This document shows positions 11,601 to 23,257 of a DNA stretch of 64,000 nucleotides, piece after piece. Positions within the stretch are counted from its first letter, which is position 1, and every line of letters begins with the position of its first letter. The notes beneath the pieces are model-generated. The model made no database searches, was not told where the DNA came from, and was given only the letters and a program-made list of their open reading frames with translations. The translations under genes and the position numbers were made by a program. The DNA comes from Cunninghamella blakesleeana. Lineage: Eukaryota; Mucoromycota; Mucoromycetes; Mucorales; Cunninghamellaceae. The stretch lies in contig JAFCIZ010000007.1 in the NCBI GenBank assembly GCA_017871115.1, forward strand, positions 2,356,001 to 2,420,000, given 5' to 3'.

Positions 11601-14147
11601 AAGGATAGTAATTCTGGAGATGATGAAAAAAAGAAAGAAATCAAGAAAATAAAACTAGAAAAACAGCAATCTCTCTATGGTGATTCCTTACTTGGAAGTC
11701 AAGAAGAATTAAATTCATTATTAGATACTGATATGCTGGATATAGATGATAGTGACCAGCATAGTGTTCAAAATCGTAAAACGGAAATATTAGCTCAAAT
11801 AGATCAGGTAAAAATAGTGATATCAGTAATAAAAAAAATAGTAATGATAGATCAATGAATAATACTATATAAAAGAGTAATTGAATTATATATATTGTTT
11901 TTATTTTTATAAAGAATATAGAACAGCGAATCAATGCAATTCAAACAAACGTAACACTTAATTCTTTATCTGAATTAATTCACATTGGCCTAGTATCAAT
12001 GATTCATTGGAAAAAAATTGTGGAATTTTTAATAGATGTAATTTTTTATCAATGTATCCAATATACATATATATTATTATTATTCATCTAATTTTTTTTT
12101 TTTTTTTGTCATAATTAGCTTTTACAAGAAAAAGCAGAAACGAATAATATTCGCGATTTATCAAAATTATGTACAGCATTAAATGATTGTCCTTCAACAA
12201 TCGATCTTATTTTACAGTTATATCCACCAAGTGTTTTATTAACTCCCTTAGAGAATGTATGTAATGAATGGAATCCTTCAGATGCATTTATGGATGTTGA
12301 TGGTGCTGAAAATGCTAATAGCAATGATGATGGCTTAACTGGTATTCAAAGTTGGTACTGCAGCTTTGGAATCATTTGGAAATTTGTTCTTATTGTTGCA
12401 AGTAAATTTAAGGTAAAAAATATATGTATTATTCAATTCATTTTCATTTGATTTACCCTTATTTTTATTTAGATTAATCAAACGCTCAACACTATATTTA
12501 AGGACAAAGGTGGATTATGCTATCAATTTTTTACAACTGGCCCAATCATATATGGAGTTCATATTAATGATCCTTCAATGGAAGAGTTAGTTGGCAATTG
12601 GCTAGCGGCACTAAATAATGAAACTGTTTCCGACGATGTTCTTAGGTAATAATAAGAGCAAAAGTTAATGATTAATGGCTAATGATTAACGATTAATAAT
12701 ATTTTATACAGAACATTAATTATTTTTATATCTATTCGTCATGTTTTTTATATATAACTAGGTCAACAAAAATGCAAAACTTAATTCAAATTACACCAAC
12801 GTTGATAGATCGATTAACATTAATATATCAGCATGGCAACATCAACATAGACACCTTCAATAAAATGATATTACATTTCCAGAAACCGTATTTACAATTT
12901 TTACTAGTCCCAGGTGTAACTGGAGCACTTTGTAATGAACTTTTAAATCGAAATGCAGCTACAGCAATAAAGGGGTTGCATCAATTATTTTTAAACCAAC
13001 AACCAAGATTTAGCGATAACCTGATCGGCCTTTGTGGTCCTTCTATATTAAATACATTACGAGCATGGAAAGAGCATCAAAGACAATATCATCAACTCCA
13101 GGGCAAACATAAAAACAACAACAACAATAATAATGATAATAATAGTATGGATGCTGAAAATCATAATGAAGCTCTAATGGAAGAACAACGACAGCAAGTA
13201 GAAGATTTTTTTATAAAAAAGTTGGATTTGGAAGATGGCGAAAATGATGATAAAGATGTCAGTGGAGGAAAAAAGAAGCGCGTATCAAATACACCTGTCA
13301 CTATATCAAATGGTGTGAACCGTATGACTTTATTTGAAAAAACAAGAGATATGTTCCGGTATATTGTGAAAAGTGGAAGATCAATGTATATGAATGATGT
13401 AGATGGTGATATTAAAACTTTATGGGAATCAACAGAGACCAAGGTGCCTAAGCAGATTGTATCCCATTATTTAGATATGGTGATGTTCCAAACAGCTTTA
13501 AAAATGGGTGGTTTACATTGGTTTCTTCTTATGATTGTAGACGAAGTATTGGAAGCAGGAAAAAGTGGAGGTGCTATTCGAGCTGGTAATAACGAAAATA
13601 TATATATTAAAAATAAAATAAAAATAGATGAAACAATCAAATTTGCTTTTTTTTTTCTTTATTAATATCATTATTTATAATAATTATTTTTATTTAAATA
13701 GCTGAACTTGGATCTTATTTATTAACAACACCTTTAATGAACGATATCCATGGTAGTAGTACTTGTCTTCCAATGATACGATGCCTTTTACAAGATATTA
13801 TACCTTCTTCAATCAAAGAATATTCCAAAAACAATTCTTCTTTTTTTCAAGGTCAAACGTTAGGAGTTTTTATCAGCGATTGTCTTGTTTTAATGTATCA
13901 TAAAAAAGGGGATACTATGCATCAATTAGGGGAGCAATTCTTTGACTCATTGATCATGGATCGTGTTCAAGGAAATGACATCTCGGATGTTCAATTGATC
14001 CCAAAAATAAATGATCATAATGGCTCTCGATTTGCTTCATGGGAAGATGACGTGGTAATTAGTCCTATTTGGCGCGGTTTTGTCAAGGGAATCATGAGTA
14101 ATCCTTTCATTCAAGAAATGTGGCCAAACGCATTATCAATGAATTAA
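8610..14147 (+). CDS. MED5: Mediator complex tail subunit 5 (Med5/Nut1)
   Basis: Twelve exons: 8610-8675, 8799-8862, 8998-10125, 10271-10593, 10711-10914, 11021-11128, 11232-11807, 11915-12037, 12119-12412, 12473-12645, 12762-13585, 13702-14147. They join in phase to 1442 residues, longer than the roughly 1000-1150 usual for Med5. The excess includes Asn/Asp-rich low-complexity inserts (around 9700-9900, 11390-11430, 11590-11640, 13110-13150). Med5 is an alpha-helical scaffold of the Mediator tail, which links activators to RNA polymerase II. The family call rests on remembered family features: the short N-terminal W...C-L block, the helix-rich middle, the region around SWYCSFGIIW, the following INIDTFNKMILHFQKPYLQF-type stretch, and the C-terminal AELGSYLLTTPL. 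No catalytic motif is expected. Start chosen at the first in-phase ATG; the following exons splice cleanly. Confidence 0.72.
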
Positions 14148-14741
14148 ATTTAATAATGATAATAATAAATCTTATGTAATAAACATTTAATGTATATTAT
14201 TATTATTTTTTTGTCAATAAATCTGATAAAAGAAAAATGAAAAATTACCAATCATATAAAACACGCTTATTTTTTTTTCTCTTTCATTATTTTGAAATAA
14301 TAGAAACAAAAATTAGGTTTCTATTCAAAATGTATAAATGATACGATATGAGGTGGGATAAAGAGCAAATATAAAAATAAAAGTAAGCTAGTTAATTGAT
14401 ATTATTATTTAAATTATAAAAAGATAATTAACAAGATATATAATTGGGTACAATTTATTCTCATTATATTAGTATGTTTATTTAAAAAAATCACTGTATT
14501 GAAGTATATATTTTCAAGAAAAGAATTTGAAAACTTTAATATATGAACATGACCCTTAAATTTTGTCATAGGTTTTTTTTGATCCCTATGTAGCTCATTA
14601 AAAAAAACTTTTTTATCATACATGCAAATAAAAATATAACTAATTTTATCGTATCAAACTCTATGTTAATAAGCGTTTATTAATGTGAATTAACAAATGT
14701 TGGTTAAGCGAAAACAAAAATAACAATAAAGCATTCTTTTG

Positions 14742-14772
<31 letters not shown>

Positions 14773-14887
14773 CATGTGCAACATAATTTTATTGTTATTA
14801 CATAGATTGATTATTTTTTAAGCGTATTTTTTTTTACTTTGTATTGTTATTTTATTATTATTATTGTAATTTTTTTTTTTAAAAAAA
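14148..14887. other. Intergenic 3'-3' spacer
   Basis: Region between the convergent ends of MED5 and the adhesin-like gene. It contains a TA dinucleotide run at about 14742-14766, a T11/A7 palindrome at 14870-14887 abutting the next gene's stop, and AATAAA-like signals. No supportable gene; the 14414-14623 (-) open stretch is low-complexity. Confidence 0.6.
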
Positions 14888-15197
14888 TCACACTAATTCA
14901 ACAAAGTTTAATGATGCCTTCTTGCCGCCATTAATTAAAATCTGGCCGTCAGCATCTTCTGAACGGTGAATAGCTTTTAAACGAGTCGGATTATTAGATT
15001 CAATTGTTTTTTGACTAAGAGCAGAAGGATCAGATGTAGTAATTAATGGTAAACTAAGTGTGCTTTGAATATCAATTTGGCCATCAAAAGAATCTTTATC
15101 CTAAAAGTTAAAAGGAAATATATATGTATACATAAGTAAAAATTAAAAAATAATTAATTAATAAGTATAATAATAATACTGCTATTCTCTATCATTT

Positions 15198-15244
<47 letters not shown>

Positions 15245-16427
15245 AACTTACAATATAAATGGTTGATGATCCATATTTTGATGTAGAGGCAATATGCACA
15301 TTATTTGATAAGCAACGGATAATAGGTTGGATATTGCCATAATAAACACCCAATCCAAAACTTTCAGATACTTCAAAAAAGCCATTGACATAGCCATTGT
15401 ACATAGCCATTATCACTTTTTGAGTTCTAAGGTGCTATAAAATAATAATGTTAATGACAGTGAAAAAATGAAATTAATTAATATTACTAACTATATATAC
15501 TATTTTATTTGTACATACATCAGAAATAATAGCGCCATAACTAGTTTTAATTGATATTGAAGCAAATTGAATATTTTTTAAAGATTCATCAAAACGAACA
15601 TAACCATTACTTAAATAGACCCCAATGCCTAGATAATTTTTTAAAGAAGAAGGAAAAATGACTTGAACATTGATATGAGCGTCTAAAGTTGCACGGGGTT
15701 TTTCGTAATCACATAGATATTGAGCAGTATGTAAAGAAAATTCCTTAGATGCTAATTTTAATACGAAATCGACATTTTCTTCAGCATGATCCATTGTTGT
15801 TATTTTTATCACCACATCCTGTTGATGATTACTGTGATCTTTTTCATCTTGAGATAGAAAAGTAATATTAGTTCTTGTTTTTACACTACAACCAGAAAAA
15901 CGAAGACTAAGTGAAGGATATGCTATTGGGTCATATTGATAGGTTGTTGTTAAAGCGGTATCTGTAATATCTTTTGCACCAGCTCGAAGATATTTTAAAT
16001 TTTTTTTATTGATTTGGTTCTTTTTTTCATAAGGATTTATTTTATTTTCCCCTTCTTGCGTTGGTAGCTGAATAAGTTCATTCGGATGAATAGTATCAGT
16101 AGTATTAATAGTGATATTGTTGCTATCCACTGTTAATGGTTGTTCAATTGTTTTACGTATGTTGTAAACATTGTCCATAGATATGATTAATTCCTTCATT
16201 ATTTTATTGCTACCAACACTATCACCAAAAAACCCAACATCATAACCCTCGCTACCATAGAATTTTCCACCATGGATAGCTCTAAATTCAAAAGAATCTG
16301 TTTTATTAATACAATGGCGAATAAAAAAGAAGACACCAATAAGGCACGAATATTTAACTATGTTATAGATTAAATTAGAATTTGGTATGAACGATGATTC
16401 ATTAGTTGACGATTCATTCTTGTCCAT
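14888..16427 (-). CDS. Single-pass membrane protein with putative adhesin-like (DUF4097-type) beta-repeat domain
   Basis: Three exons: 16427-15519, 15434-15252, 15100-14888, giving 434 residues. A hydrophobic segment at about residues 19-38 (around LIGVFFFI) follows a short polar N-terminus, suggesting a signal anchor with the bulk of the protein outside the cytosol. The second half has recurring short beta-type units (SNGYVRFDES, TSYGAIISD, YNGYVNGFFEV, TSKYGSSTIYI), the look of the DUF4097/putative-adhesin beta-solenoid family found in many fungi. No enzyme motif is visible and the function is unknown. Family assignment is by repeat pattern, not by a diagnostic residue. The tandem order adhesin-like, nitrilase, BORCS5-like on the same strand does not suggest a shared pathway. 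Confidence 0.6.
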
Positions 16428-16740
16428 ATTATCACTAGTATTTATAAATATAAAAGAAAGAAAAAGAGAAATAGAAAGAGAAGTAGAAAACCAAAGTGAA
16501 CACCAAATGTAGGAAAGTATACTTTTTTATGTTCCTTAAAAATAAATTCTTAAAAGCTGCGCTGATGAATTTCCTTTTTTAAAATTAAAGTTTATTTTTA
16601 TTTGAAGTTTTCTTTTTGTATACCAAATATTTTAATTTTTTTAAAACATAAAATATGTTAATAATAATAATAACTGTATATATCGACACTAGTTGAGGTG
16701 TTATATATATATATAATTAATTCATTATTATATTTATTAT
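16428..16740. other. Short intergenic spacer
   Basis: About 310 nt between two minus-strand genes: the 5' flank of the adhesin-like gene and the 3' flank of the nitrilase. AT-rich; nothing beyond A/T runs and possible AATAAA signals. Confidence 0.5.
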
Positions 16741-17795
16741 TTATAATCGAGCGGTGCTTTTTGCTAATTTTGTTTTCCAACTTTGGCGTAACTGATAAAC
16801 TGATTCGATATCCTTGGTTGCCTTTTTTACATCCACATCTTGAATAATCATGTCTTCATATATATGATCACATTTTGCTATAGCGCCTCTAAAAGGTACT
16901 GTTATTTGGGTATGGCCTGCCAAAATGCCATAGCGACTAGGTTGAATATCTTTAGATATTAATGTTGATGGCTTTATAGTGGGTGGTGGTAAAGGTGACG
17001 CTGCTCCATTTGCAAACACTATGACAACGCCATATTCAAAACTTCTTGCTGTGCAAATGGAGTCTATAAATTTATGCTCTGTATCAGGCTCATATAGCCC
17101 ACCAATTTGTTCACTGTCTTCAAGGGTCCAATAAGTAGGAGAGCATATTAATTCAGCGCCTTGATTCATTACCATTTCTGTAAATCCATCACTAAATGCA
17201 ATATCCTAAAAAGATAATTAAAACATAGTAAAATAAAAAGAATAGAGTCAATGAATACATAATACATGAAGCTAGATATATTAGTATAAATAAATTTTAC
17301 CCAACAAACAGCTATTCCAACAGTGATCCCAAATCTTGTTTTTACGGTTCCATAACCTTCACCGGCAGTATATTTCTTAGTCTCTTGAGCCCATAAATTC
17401 ACTTTACGATAATTGTATAATACGTTTCCATCTTTATCGATATAGGAGCTACAATTATAAACTTTATTATCCACTACCTCAGCGTAGCTTCCGGATACCA
17501 TGTCAATTTCATATTTTTTGGCTAGTTCTGATAATTTGGTTCGAGCATTTTCTACTGTGATTTTTGGCCCTCCTAAAAAGAATCTAGGGGTATAAAACAG
17601 AAGAAAAAAAAAATTAAAAACTGTTTCGATTTTTAGTTAGTATTATTATACTATAAATAATATAACTTACTCTGGAAACACAATAAGTTCCGCACCAGCC
17701 GCTTTTGCTTTTCTAATATATTCTTCGGCTTTTTCCCAATTCTTTTGAACGTTTTTAAGATCTATATGGAGCTGAACAGCTGCGATGCGTACCAT
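16741..17795 (-). CDS. Nitrilase-superfamily carbon-nitrogen hydrolase
   Basis: Three exons: 17795-17671, 17583-17301, 17205-16741, giving 290 residues, the normal single-domain length. The complete catalytic set is visible: Glu42 in IVFPEFF, Lys102 in YRKVNLW, and Cys135 in IAVCWDIAF. The Cys exon ends right after VCW and the motif is completed across the splice. The family hydrolyses non-peptide C-N bonds (amides, nitriles, carbamoyl compounds) through a covalent cysteine intermediate. The sequence does not let me choose between amidase branches such as omega-amidase, Nit1/Nit2-like or carbamoylputrescine amidase. There is no signal peptide and the protein is probably cytosolic. Confidence 0.9.
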
Positions 17796-18041
17796 AATTA
17801 AAATCTGATTCAAAGGTGAATGATGTGTTGTACTTTGATTAAAATAAATAAATAAAATATGAATAAATATATTTAAAGTATGAAATATAATATATATATA
17901 TATATATATATAAGTCAAGAAAGAAAAAAGAAAGAGAAAAAAAAGGGGAGATAGTGTAGGAATTAAAAATAAAGTTTAAGCTGATTAATATTTATCCCAC
18001 AGATATTATTCAAGGTATAGATTTTATATTATTCATTTTTT

Positions 18042-18560
18042 TTAATCCTTTTTGGTTCCAACTAAACTTCGTAATTTATCCATGACGATAGAAGAGGAGA
18101 AAGAAGGTTCTGTTTGGTTAGAATGTATATCTGATTGATGATTATTATTATTTAGTGGATCAGAATGCACTGAAGCGGACAATGACTCCGAAGCGGACAA
18201 TAAAGCCGAAGAGGAAGTAGAAATAGAAGTAGAAGATGTAGTGGGTAAGGTAGAAAGTGTAGTTGATTCTTCGATGGAAATTGTATTTGTTATTGATGTT
18301 GATGTTGTTGTTGTTTTTGTTGTAGCAATAGTTGATTTTTGATTGAAACTACTATTTGTTCGTGTTAATAAAGCCGGTTGTATATGTTGATTAGATGCAC
18401 GCTCATATAAAGTGTTTAACGCTGGCCATTTCTTTGTAAATTCGGGATGTCTCACGCGATCTTCGGGGTCTAAAAATTGTTCTAGTTTTTGAAGTGATTC
18501 AAATATTGATGTTGCATATTGACGTGTTTTTTTAGCATGTTCTTTCACTTGTTTAGCTAG

Positions 18561-18595
<35 letters not shown>

Positions 18596-19440
18596 TATAT
18601 TAAACGTATAAATATTTGTATCTATTTTTTAAAGACAAAATATAAAAAAATTGAGTGCATATATTACCTTCGTTTAGACGTTCAGATACCAATTTTGATT
18701 GATTCATAGTTATGATAACCATTTGCGACGATTTTAAGCCAAGATTATCAACATATTTAATACGGTTTAATAAACGTTTCTACAGCATAGTAAATCATGC
18801 ATTATATATCAGTATATAATAATAGTTATATTAAGCATGTTAAAAATACAAACATATATATAAATAGATTACTAAAATTCTTCATATTACCTGTTCTTCA
18901 TTAATTTTAGACATGTTTTTGGAAATATGCTTTTGCAATAATAATAAAATTTCAGCAAGTGATGTTGACCGTACTATTGATGTGATTAATATAATAATAA
19001 TAAATATTAAGCAATATTTTACTTTCCATACATTATACATACGTATATATATTTCATTTAAAAATAAGTCATATATTTTTCTTTTTTCTTTTTTTACAAT
19101 TGATCATGGAAGAATTTTCAGAGCTGGATTTAAAAGATACTGAAGATGATTTTGGCGTGTTGCTATTATCTACTCCCGAAAGTACTTTGATACCAGATGC
19201 TCCAATATCAAATAAACCTTCGAAATTAAAAAGTGACCTAGTATTTTCTTTTAATAGGGGCTGAACCTATATTAATAATAATATTAAAAATAAAATGATA
19301 TCAATTTTACTAAAATCGCTAGTAATAATAATTACAGTAATAAAGAGTATAATATTTTATTTACTTGTTCAATCTGATTTAGTTTAGATAAAATAGGATG
19401 TTGTTGCTCTTTAATATTTTCTGTAACTTGTATTATCCCC

Positions 19441-19478
<38 letters not shown>

Positions 19479-19729
19479 GAATGTACAAAATCAATAAAAT
19501 GTGATTTAATTGTATAAATAAAATAAGATAATTACTTTATCAGAATTTAATGCTTCATTAGTTGAATTATCTACAAAATATTGAATAAAAGGATGGTAGT
19601 GTAAGATAAATCCAGTATGTGTTTCTTTTTTGTTATATGTATTTATTTAAAATAGTAATGATATCTACCCATATCATTCGAAATTTTTTTTTGTAAAATT
19701 GATGTCGCGTCTGTTGAAACTTCATTCAT
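18042..19729 (-). CDS. BORCS5: BORCS5-like protein (predicted BORC lysosome-positioning complex subunit)
   Basis: Seven exons: 19729-19669, 19570-19536, 19439-19365, 19266-19098, 18973-18891, 18779-18668, 18556-18042, joining in phase to 349 residues. The core has IEQVQPLLKEN, then a helical block LLLLQKHI...KINEEQKRLLNRIKYVDN, then a long coiled coil ending with LEQFLDPEDR...HPEF. This order and spacing match BORCS5 (Loh12cr1), where a QPLL motif is followed by helices and a terminal L-PEGERLEPF-type segment. BORC recruits Arl8 to lysosomes or vacuoles. Residues after about 240 form a Ser/Thr-rich tail absent from the short animal protein, ending DKLRSLVGTKKD. I found no N-myristoylation glycine (start is MNEV). 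Assignment is by remembered pattern, so moderately sure; a generic coiled-coil protein is the alternative. Confidence 0.6.
19441..19476. repeat. AAT microsatellite in BORCS5-like intron
   Basis: About twelve AAT units forming the 3' part (coding strand) of the intron that ends at the acceptor before exon 3. Confidence 0.85.
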
Positions 19730-19990
19730 TTATTAAAATTATTATATAATTATTAATCAATAAAAATCGGTATTTATATCTAGGATATATGATAGTGTGT
19801 ATGTTTTAGGGTATAAAAAAATATAGTTGAAGAAAAAAAAAGGAAGTGATATTTCAAAATATTAAGCGAAGAAAAAAGATTAAACTTCCGCTTTTTTTTT
19901 ATATACACCATTTGAAATTTAAAAAACACTTTTTCCCTTCATATTTTTTTTCATTTCTTTCCCTTTCTAGTAAAATATTTTATATATACT
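19730..19990. promoter_or_regulatory. Shared divergent promoter, BORCS5-like / THOC7
   Basis: 261 nt between start codons on opposite strands. AT-rich with one CCGC at 19888-19891 (context ACTTCCGCTTTT) and pyrimidine tracts running toward THOC7. Role inferred from position. Confidence 0.45.
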
Positions 19991-21382
19991 ATGGATGATG
20001 GTAAACCTTATATATACACATATATGTATATATATAACTGGATCCAAAATTTTTTTATCTAATTTAGTGAAATATATATATATATATATATAAATATATT
20101 ATATATATCGCTTTATTATCATTTATTAGAACTTATATTAAAAACACGGCTAGCTATGGACGAGCGTCCGATTAGAAATTTGGAAAAAAAAATTAATCAA
20201 TGGCTATATTCCTTACCAACAGAAGCACCAGAAACAGCGTAAGCATATATATATCAGCAAATAAATATTATTTATAAATATACGTACACATGTTCAATTA
20301 TTATTATTTTTATAAATATACATTTCTATAGACAAAGCATATACGAATCTTTATTGACGCAAATGGCAAATTATCAAACGAGTATTGAGCGACATAGATT
20401 TATACAACAAGCAAATAATAATGATGTAGATCAATATTCAAATATTGTAGATAAAACAGGTACAACATATATATATATATATACGAACGTATAGTGATAA
20501 TAAACAAATAAAAGAAAGAATCATTAACATTTATTGGCAACTTTTCATAATTTAACTTTTTTTTGATCAGGAACTAAGGTCGTTAAAACAAGAAACGATA
20601 TAAGTAGCTTAAAGGATGAATTAGTAAAAGCACAAAAGATACGTGATAATAAATTAGAATATGATAAAGTAGCGCTAGAAATAATGAAGTTACAGACTCG
20701 TGAAGCATATCAACAGTAAGTAACATATATATATATATATATATATATATTTGAAAAGAACAACGATTTAGAAAAAAAGTAATACTTACACCAAACCATC
20801 TTATTAATTTTAATTATTATTATTGTCTATTTTATTTATTTATTTATTTTAAATAAACAGATCTATACAACAATTGAAATCCGATATAGAATGGTTAAAA
20901 AATGAAAAAAAGAATAAGGATATATCTTTAGAGGAACGCAAAAATAATTTATCTGGACTAATTGAATCAGCAAAGAAACTTCAAAAAACTATGGAAGATG
21001 AAAGAATACAAAACGTAAGGGGATTATTCTTATTGCTATTATTTGCTATCGTTAGTGTAGATCAAAAAATAATTATTGATGTATATATTTGGACTTTTTC
21101 TATTTTTATTTATTTATTAAATAAAATACATAGAGAGAAACACAAAAACAGCTTATGGATATGGGGCACGAATATGAAGATTATTCAGACGATGAAAACG
21201 AGAATGATGATGACGATAATGAAGAAGAAGTATTACCAGATGGATCACAAGCGGAAAATAAAGCAATACAGAATGGTACTTCACATCGATTCCAAGAACG
21301 TAATGAAGATGAAGACGAAGAAGGTATGGTACCCAACGGGGACGATGAAGAAAAAGCAAATGTAATTACCAATGAAAATTAA
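19991..21382 (+). CDS. THOC7: THO complex subunit 7 (THOC7/Mft1-like)
   Basis: Six exons: 19991-20000, 20130-20238, 20332-20459, 20571-20715, 20861-21014, 21134-21382, giving 264 residues. The first exon is only 10 nt (ATG plus two codons and one base). The product starts with the family signature ELILKTRLAMDERPIRNLEK and continues as an almost unbroken coiled coil (residues about 90-180), as expected for THOC7, which pairs with other THO subunits in co-transcriptional mRNP assembly and export in the nucleus. The C-terminal 70 residues form an acidic Asp/Glu tail, which animal THOC7 lacks. The last acceptor was placed at 21133 because it keeps the coiled coil (RETQKQLMDM) continuous; a CAG 18 nt downstream would also be in frame. 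Confidence 0.85.
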
Positions 21383-21881
21383 AAGAGTTCCCGTTTTATT
21401 TTATTGAAAAAAAAAAAAAAAAGAACTTAAAAGCTCATTATAATTTATTTGCGAACTTATTGATAATAATTATATATATATAAATTTATATAAATAAACA
21501 ATACAAATTTTTTTTATGTATATATCCAGCTTACTTTTGATAAAAATAGAATAAAAACAATAACCATAATAATAATAATAATAATAAAGAAATATTAATA
21601 TTCAATGTAACTATTTTTAAAACAAAATAAAAAAAATAATAAGACTTACATGATCATGAGCTTGTGTGCATAATAATATTACTGTTGTTTGGGAAAATAC
21701 AGGGTATGTTTATCTAAAACTACCTCATTCACACGCATTAATGTTTTGATTGATTGGTTTTATTTAGATAATTAAATAGCCCTTTTCTTTTCTTTTCTTT
21801 TCTTTTCTCTTTCTTTTCTTTTCTTTTTTTTTTTTTTAATTACGTATTCAATTTTTTTTATCATCATCGTTATAATTATCT
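21383..21881. other. Intergenic spacer with CTTTT pyrimidine repeat
   Basis: Region between two plus-strand genes. It has a poly-A run just after the THOC7 stop (about 21405-21422), AAT repeats near 21567-21588, and a strongly pyrimidine-rich (CTTTT)n tract at about 21781-21837 ending 45 nt before the next ATG, which looks like a fungal core-promoter element. No gene seen. Confidence 0.55.
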
Positions 21882-22864
21882 ATGCCGCTTGAAATCATAG
21901 GTGCAGGTTTTGGAAGAACTGGAACGCATAGTCTTTATTTAGCTTTAGGAAAGCTTGGGTAGGATTATATATAATATTATTATCTATTTAGCTATACTTT
22001 ATTTTATTTTTACAAATTTATATAAATATAAATATAATAGATATAAAACACACCATTTTCTTGAATTTTTTGTCAACCAAAAACTTGATCCGGATGTATG
22101 GCGCCGTGCTTATGATAATCCAGCCAATCATGAAGATGAATGGGAAAAAGTTTATGGTGAATATCGAGCTGCAGTAGACTTCCCAACCTGTGATTTTTAT
22201 AAAGGTAAAGATTAAAAATGATAAATATATGAATGATGAGCTCTTTTTAATTTTTACAATATTTTTGACTTCGTATTAATTGCTTAAATTTTTTTTATCC
22301 TTTTAAATACTTCTTTTAGAACTCAGTGAACGATACCCAAATGCTAAGGTAATTTTAACGGTACGATCTCCAGAAAGTTGGTACGAGTCCATTTGTAATA
22401 CAATTTATAAAGATTTTGAAGAGAGATCTAAAGGATTTACTGAGTATCGAAAAAAACTGCATGATATGGTAATTATCTTTATATTTTATGTAATCTAACT
22501 ATGCTTATTACTACTATTTACTTTGATTTTTTTATTATTTTATTTTTGATAATAGACGAGACATGTTGTAATGGATGGGCTTTTGGAAAAAGACCCTAAT
22601 AAATTACAAGATAAAGAATACATGTGCCAATTGTTCACAGATCATATTGAACAAGTAAAAAAAACCATCCCTAAAGAAAAGTTGCTAATTTTAAATTTAG
22701 GTCAACATGGATGGGAACCCTTGTGTGAATTTCTTGATATTAAAGATATACCAACTGATCCATATCCTCATTCCAATTCAACAAAACACTTTAGACAAAT
22801 AATCGAACGATTTGGAAAAGAGGATGTAGAATCAGTTGCAGATGGTATGATTAATAAATTTTGA
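21882..22864 (+). CDS. Sulfotransferase-family (Sulfotransfer_4-like) P-loop protein
   Basis: Four exons: 21882-21958, 22041-22204, 22320-22468, 22556-22864, giving 232 residues. The N-terminus has the phosphate-binding loop GAGFGRTGTHSL (residues about 7-18), the first PAPS-binding element of this family. RSPESWYESI in the third exon fits the second PAPS-binding strand/helix. The conserved late HSNST segment is also present. The protein has no signal peptide or membrane segment and would be cytosolic. Members of this family in fungi are mostly uncharacterised and the acceptor substrate is unknown. All splice junctions are GT-AG and in phase. Confidence 0.78.
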
Positions 22865-23257
22865 TTAAAAAATCGATTTTATTATGTAGTGTATTTACAC
22901 GATTAATATCATTATTTTAGTACTTTTTTATTTTTATAATCAGTTCCTATAAAATAAAATAACCAAATTGTATTTTATTTTTTTATTTGCATAAAGTTAT
23001 TGTAACAATAATAATAGAAATAAAAAAGAGGAAAAAAAAAAAAATAAAGAGAGAGAAGAAAAAAATAAAATAAATGATAAAATATATATTAAAGATGAAA
23101 TTTTTTTTCCTTTTTCCTTTTTTACTTCTTTTTTAATAATGAATATAAGTGTATATAAAATAAAATAAAAAGAAAATTTAAAAATATGAATATAAGTGGT
23201 AAGTAGGAAAAATAAAATAATAATAAAATAAAATAAAAATAATCCCAATAAAAATAT
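22865..23257. other. Intergenic 3'-3' spacer
   Basis: Convergent ends of the sulfotransferase-like gene and CRM1. Purine-rich on the plus strand (AAAGAGAGAGAAGAAAA-type stretches), with several AATAAA signals. The open stretch 22997-23248 (-) is a Phe/Leu/Ser-rich artefact. Confidence 0.55.

Noticed and set aside
18042..18915. Shorter BORCS5-like gene starting at MSKINEEQ
   Set aside because: An upstream set of exons joins in phase and supplies the QPLL motif; the longer model explains more sequence.
19105..19263. Plus-strand open frame starting MEEFSELDLKDTEDDF
   Set aside because: It looks protein-like, but it is fully antisense to exon 4 of the BORCS5-like gene, whose seven exons join in phase to a coherent coiled-coil protein; no splice partners on the plus strand.
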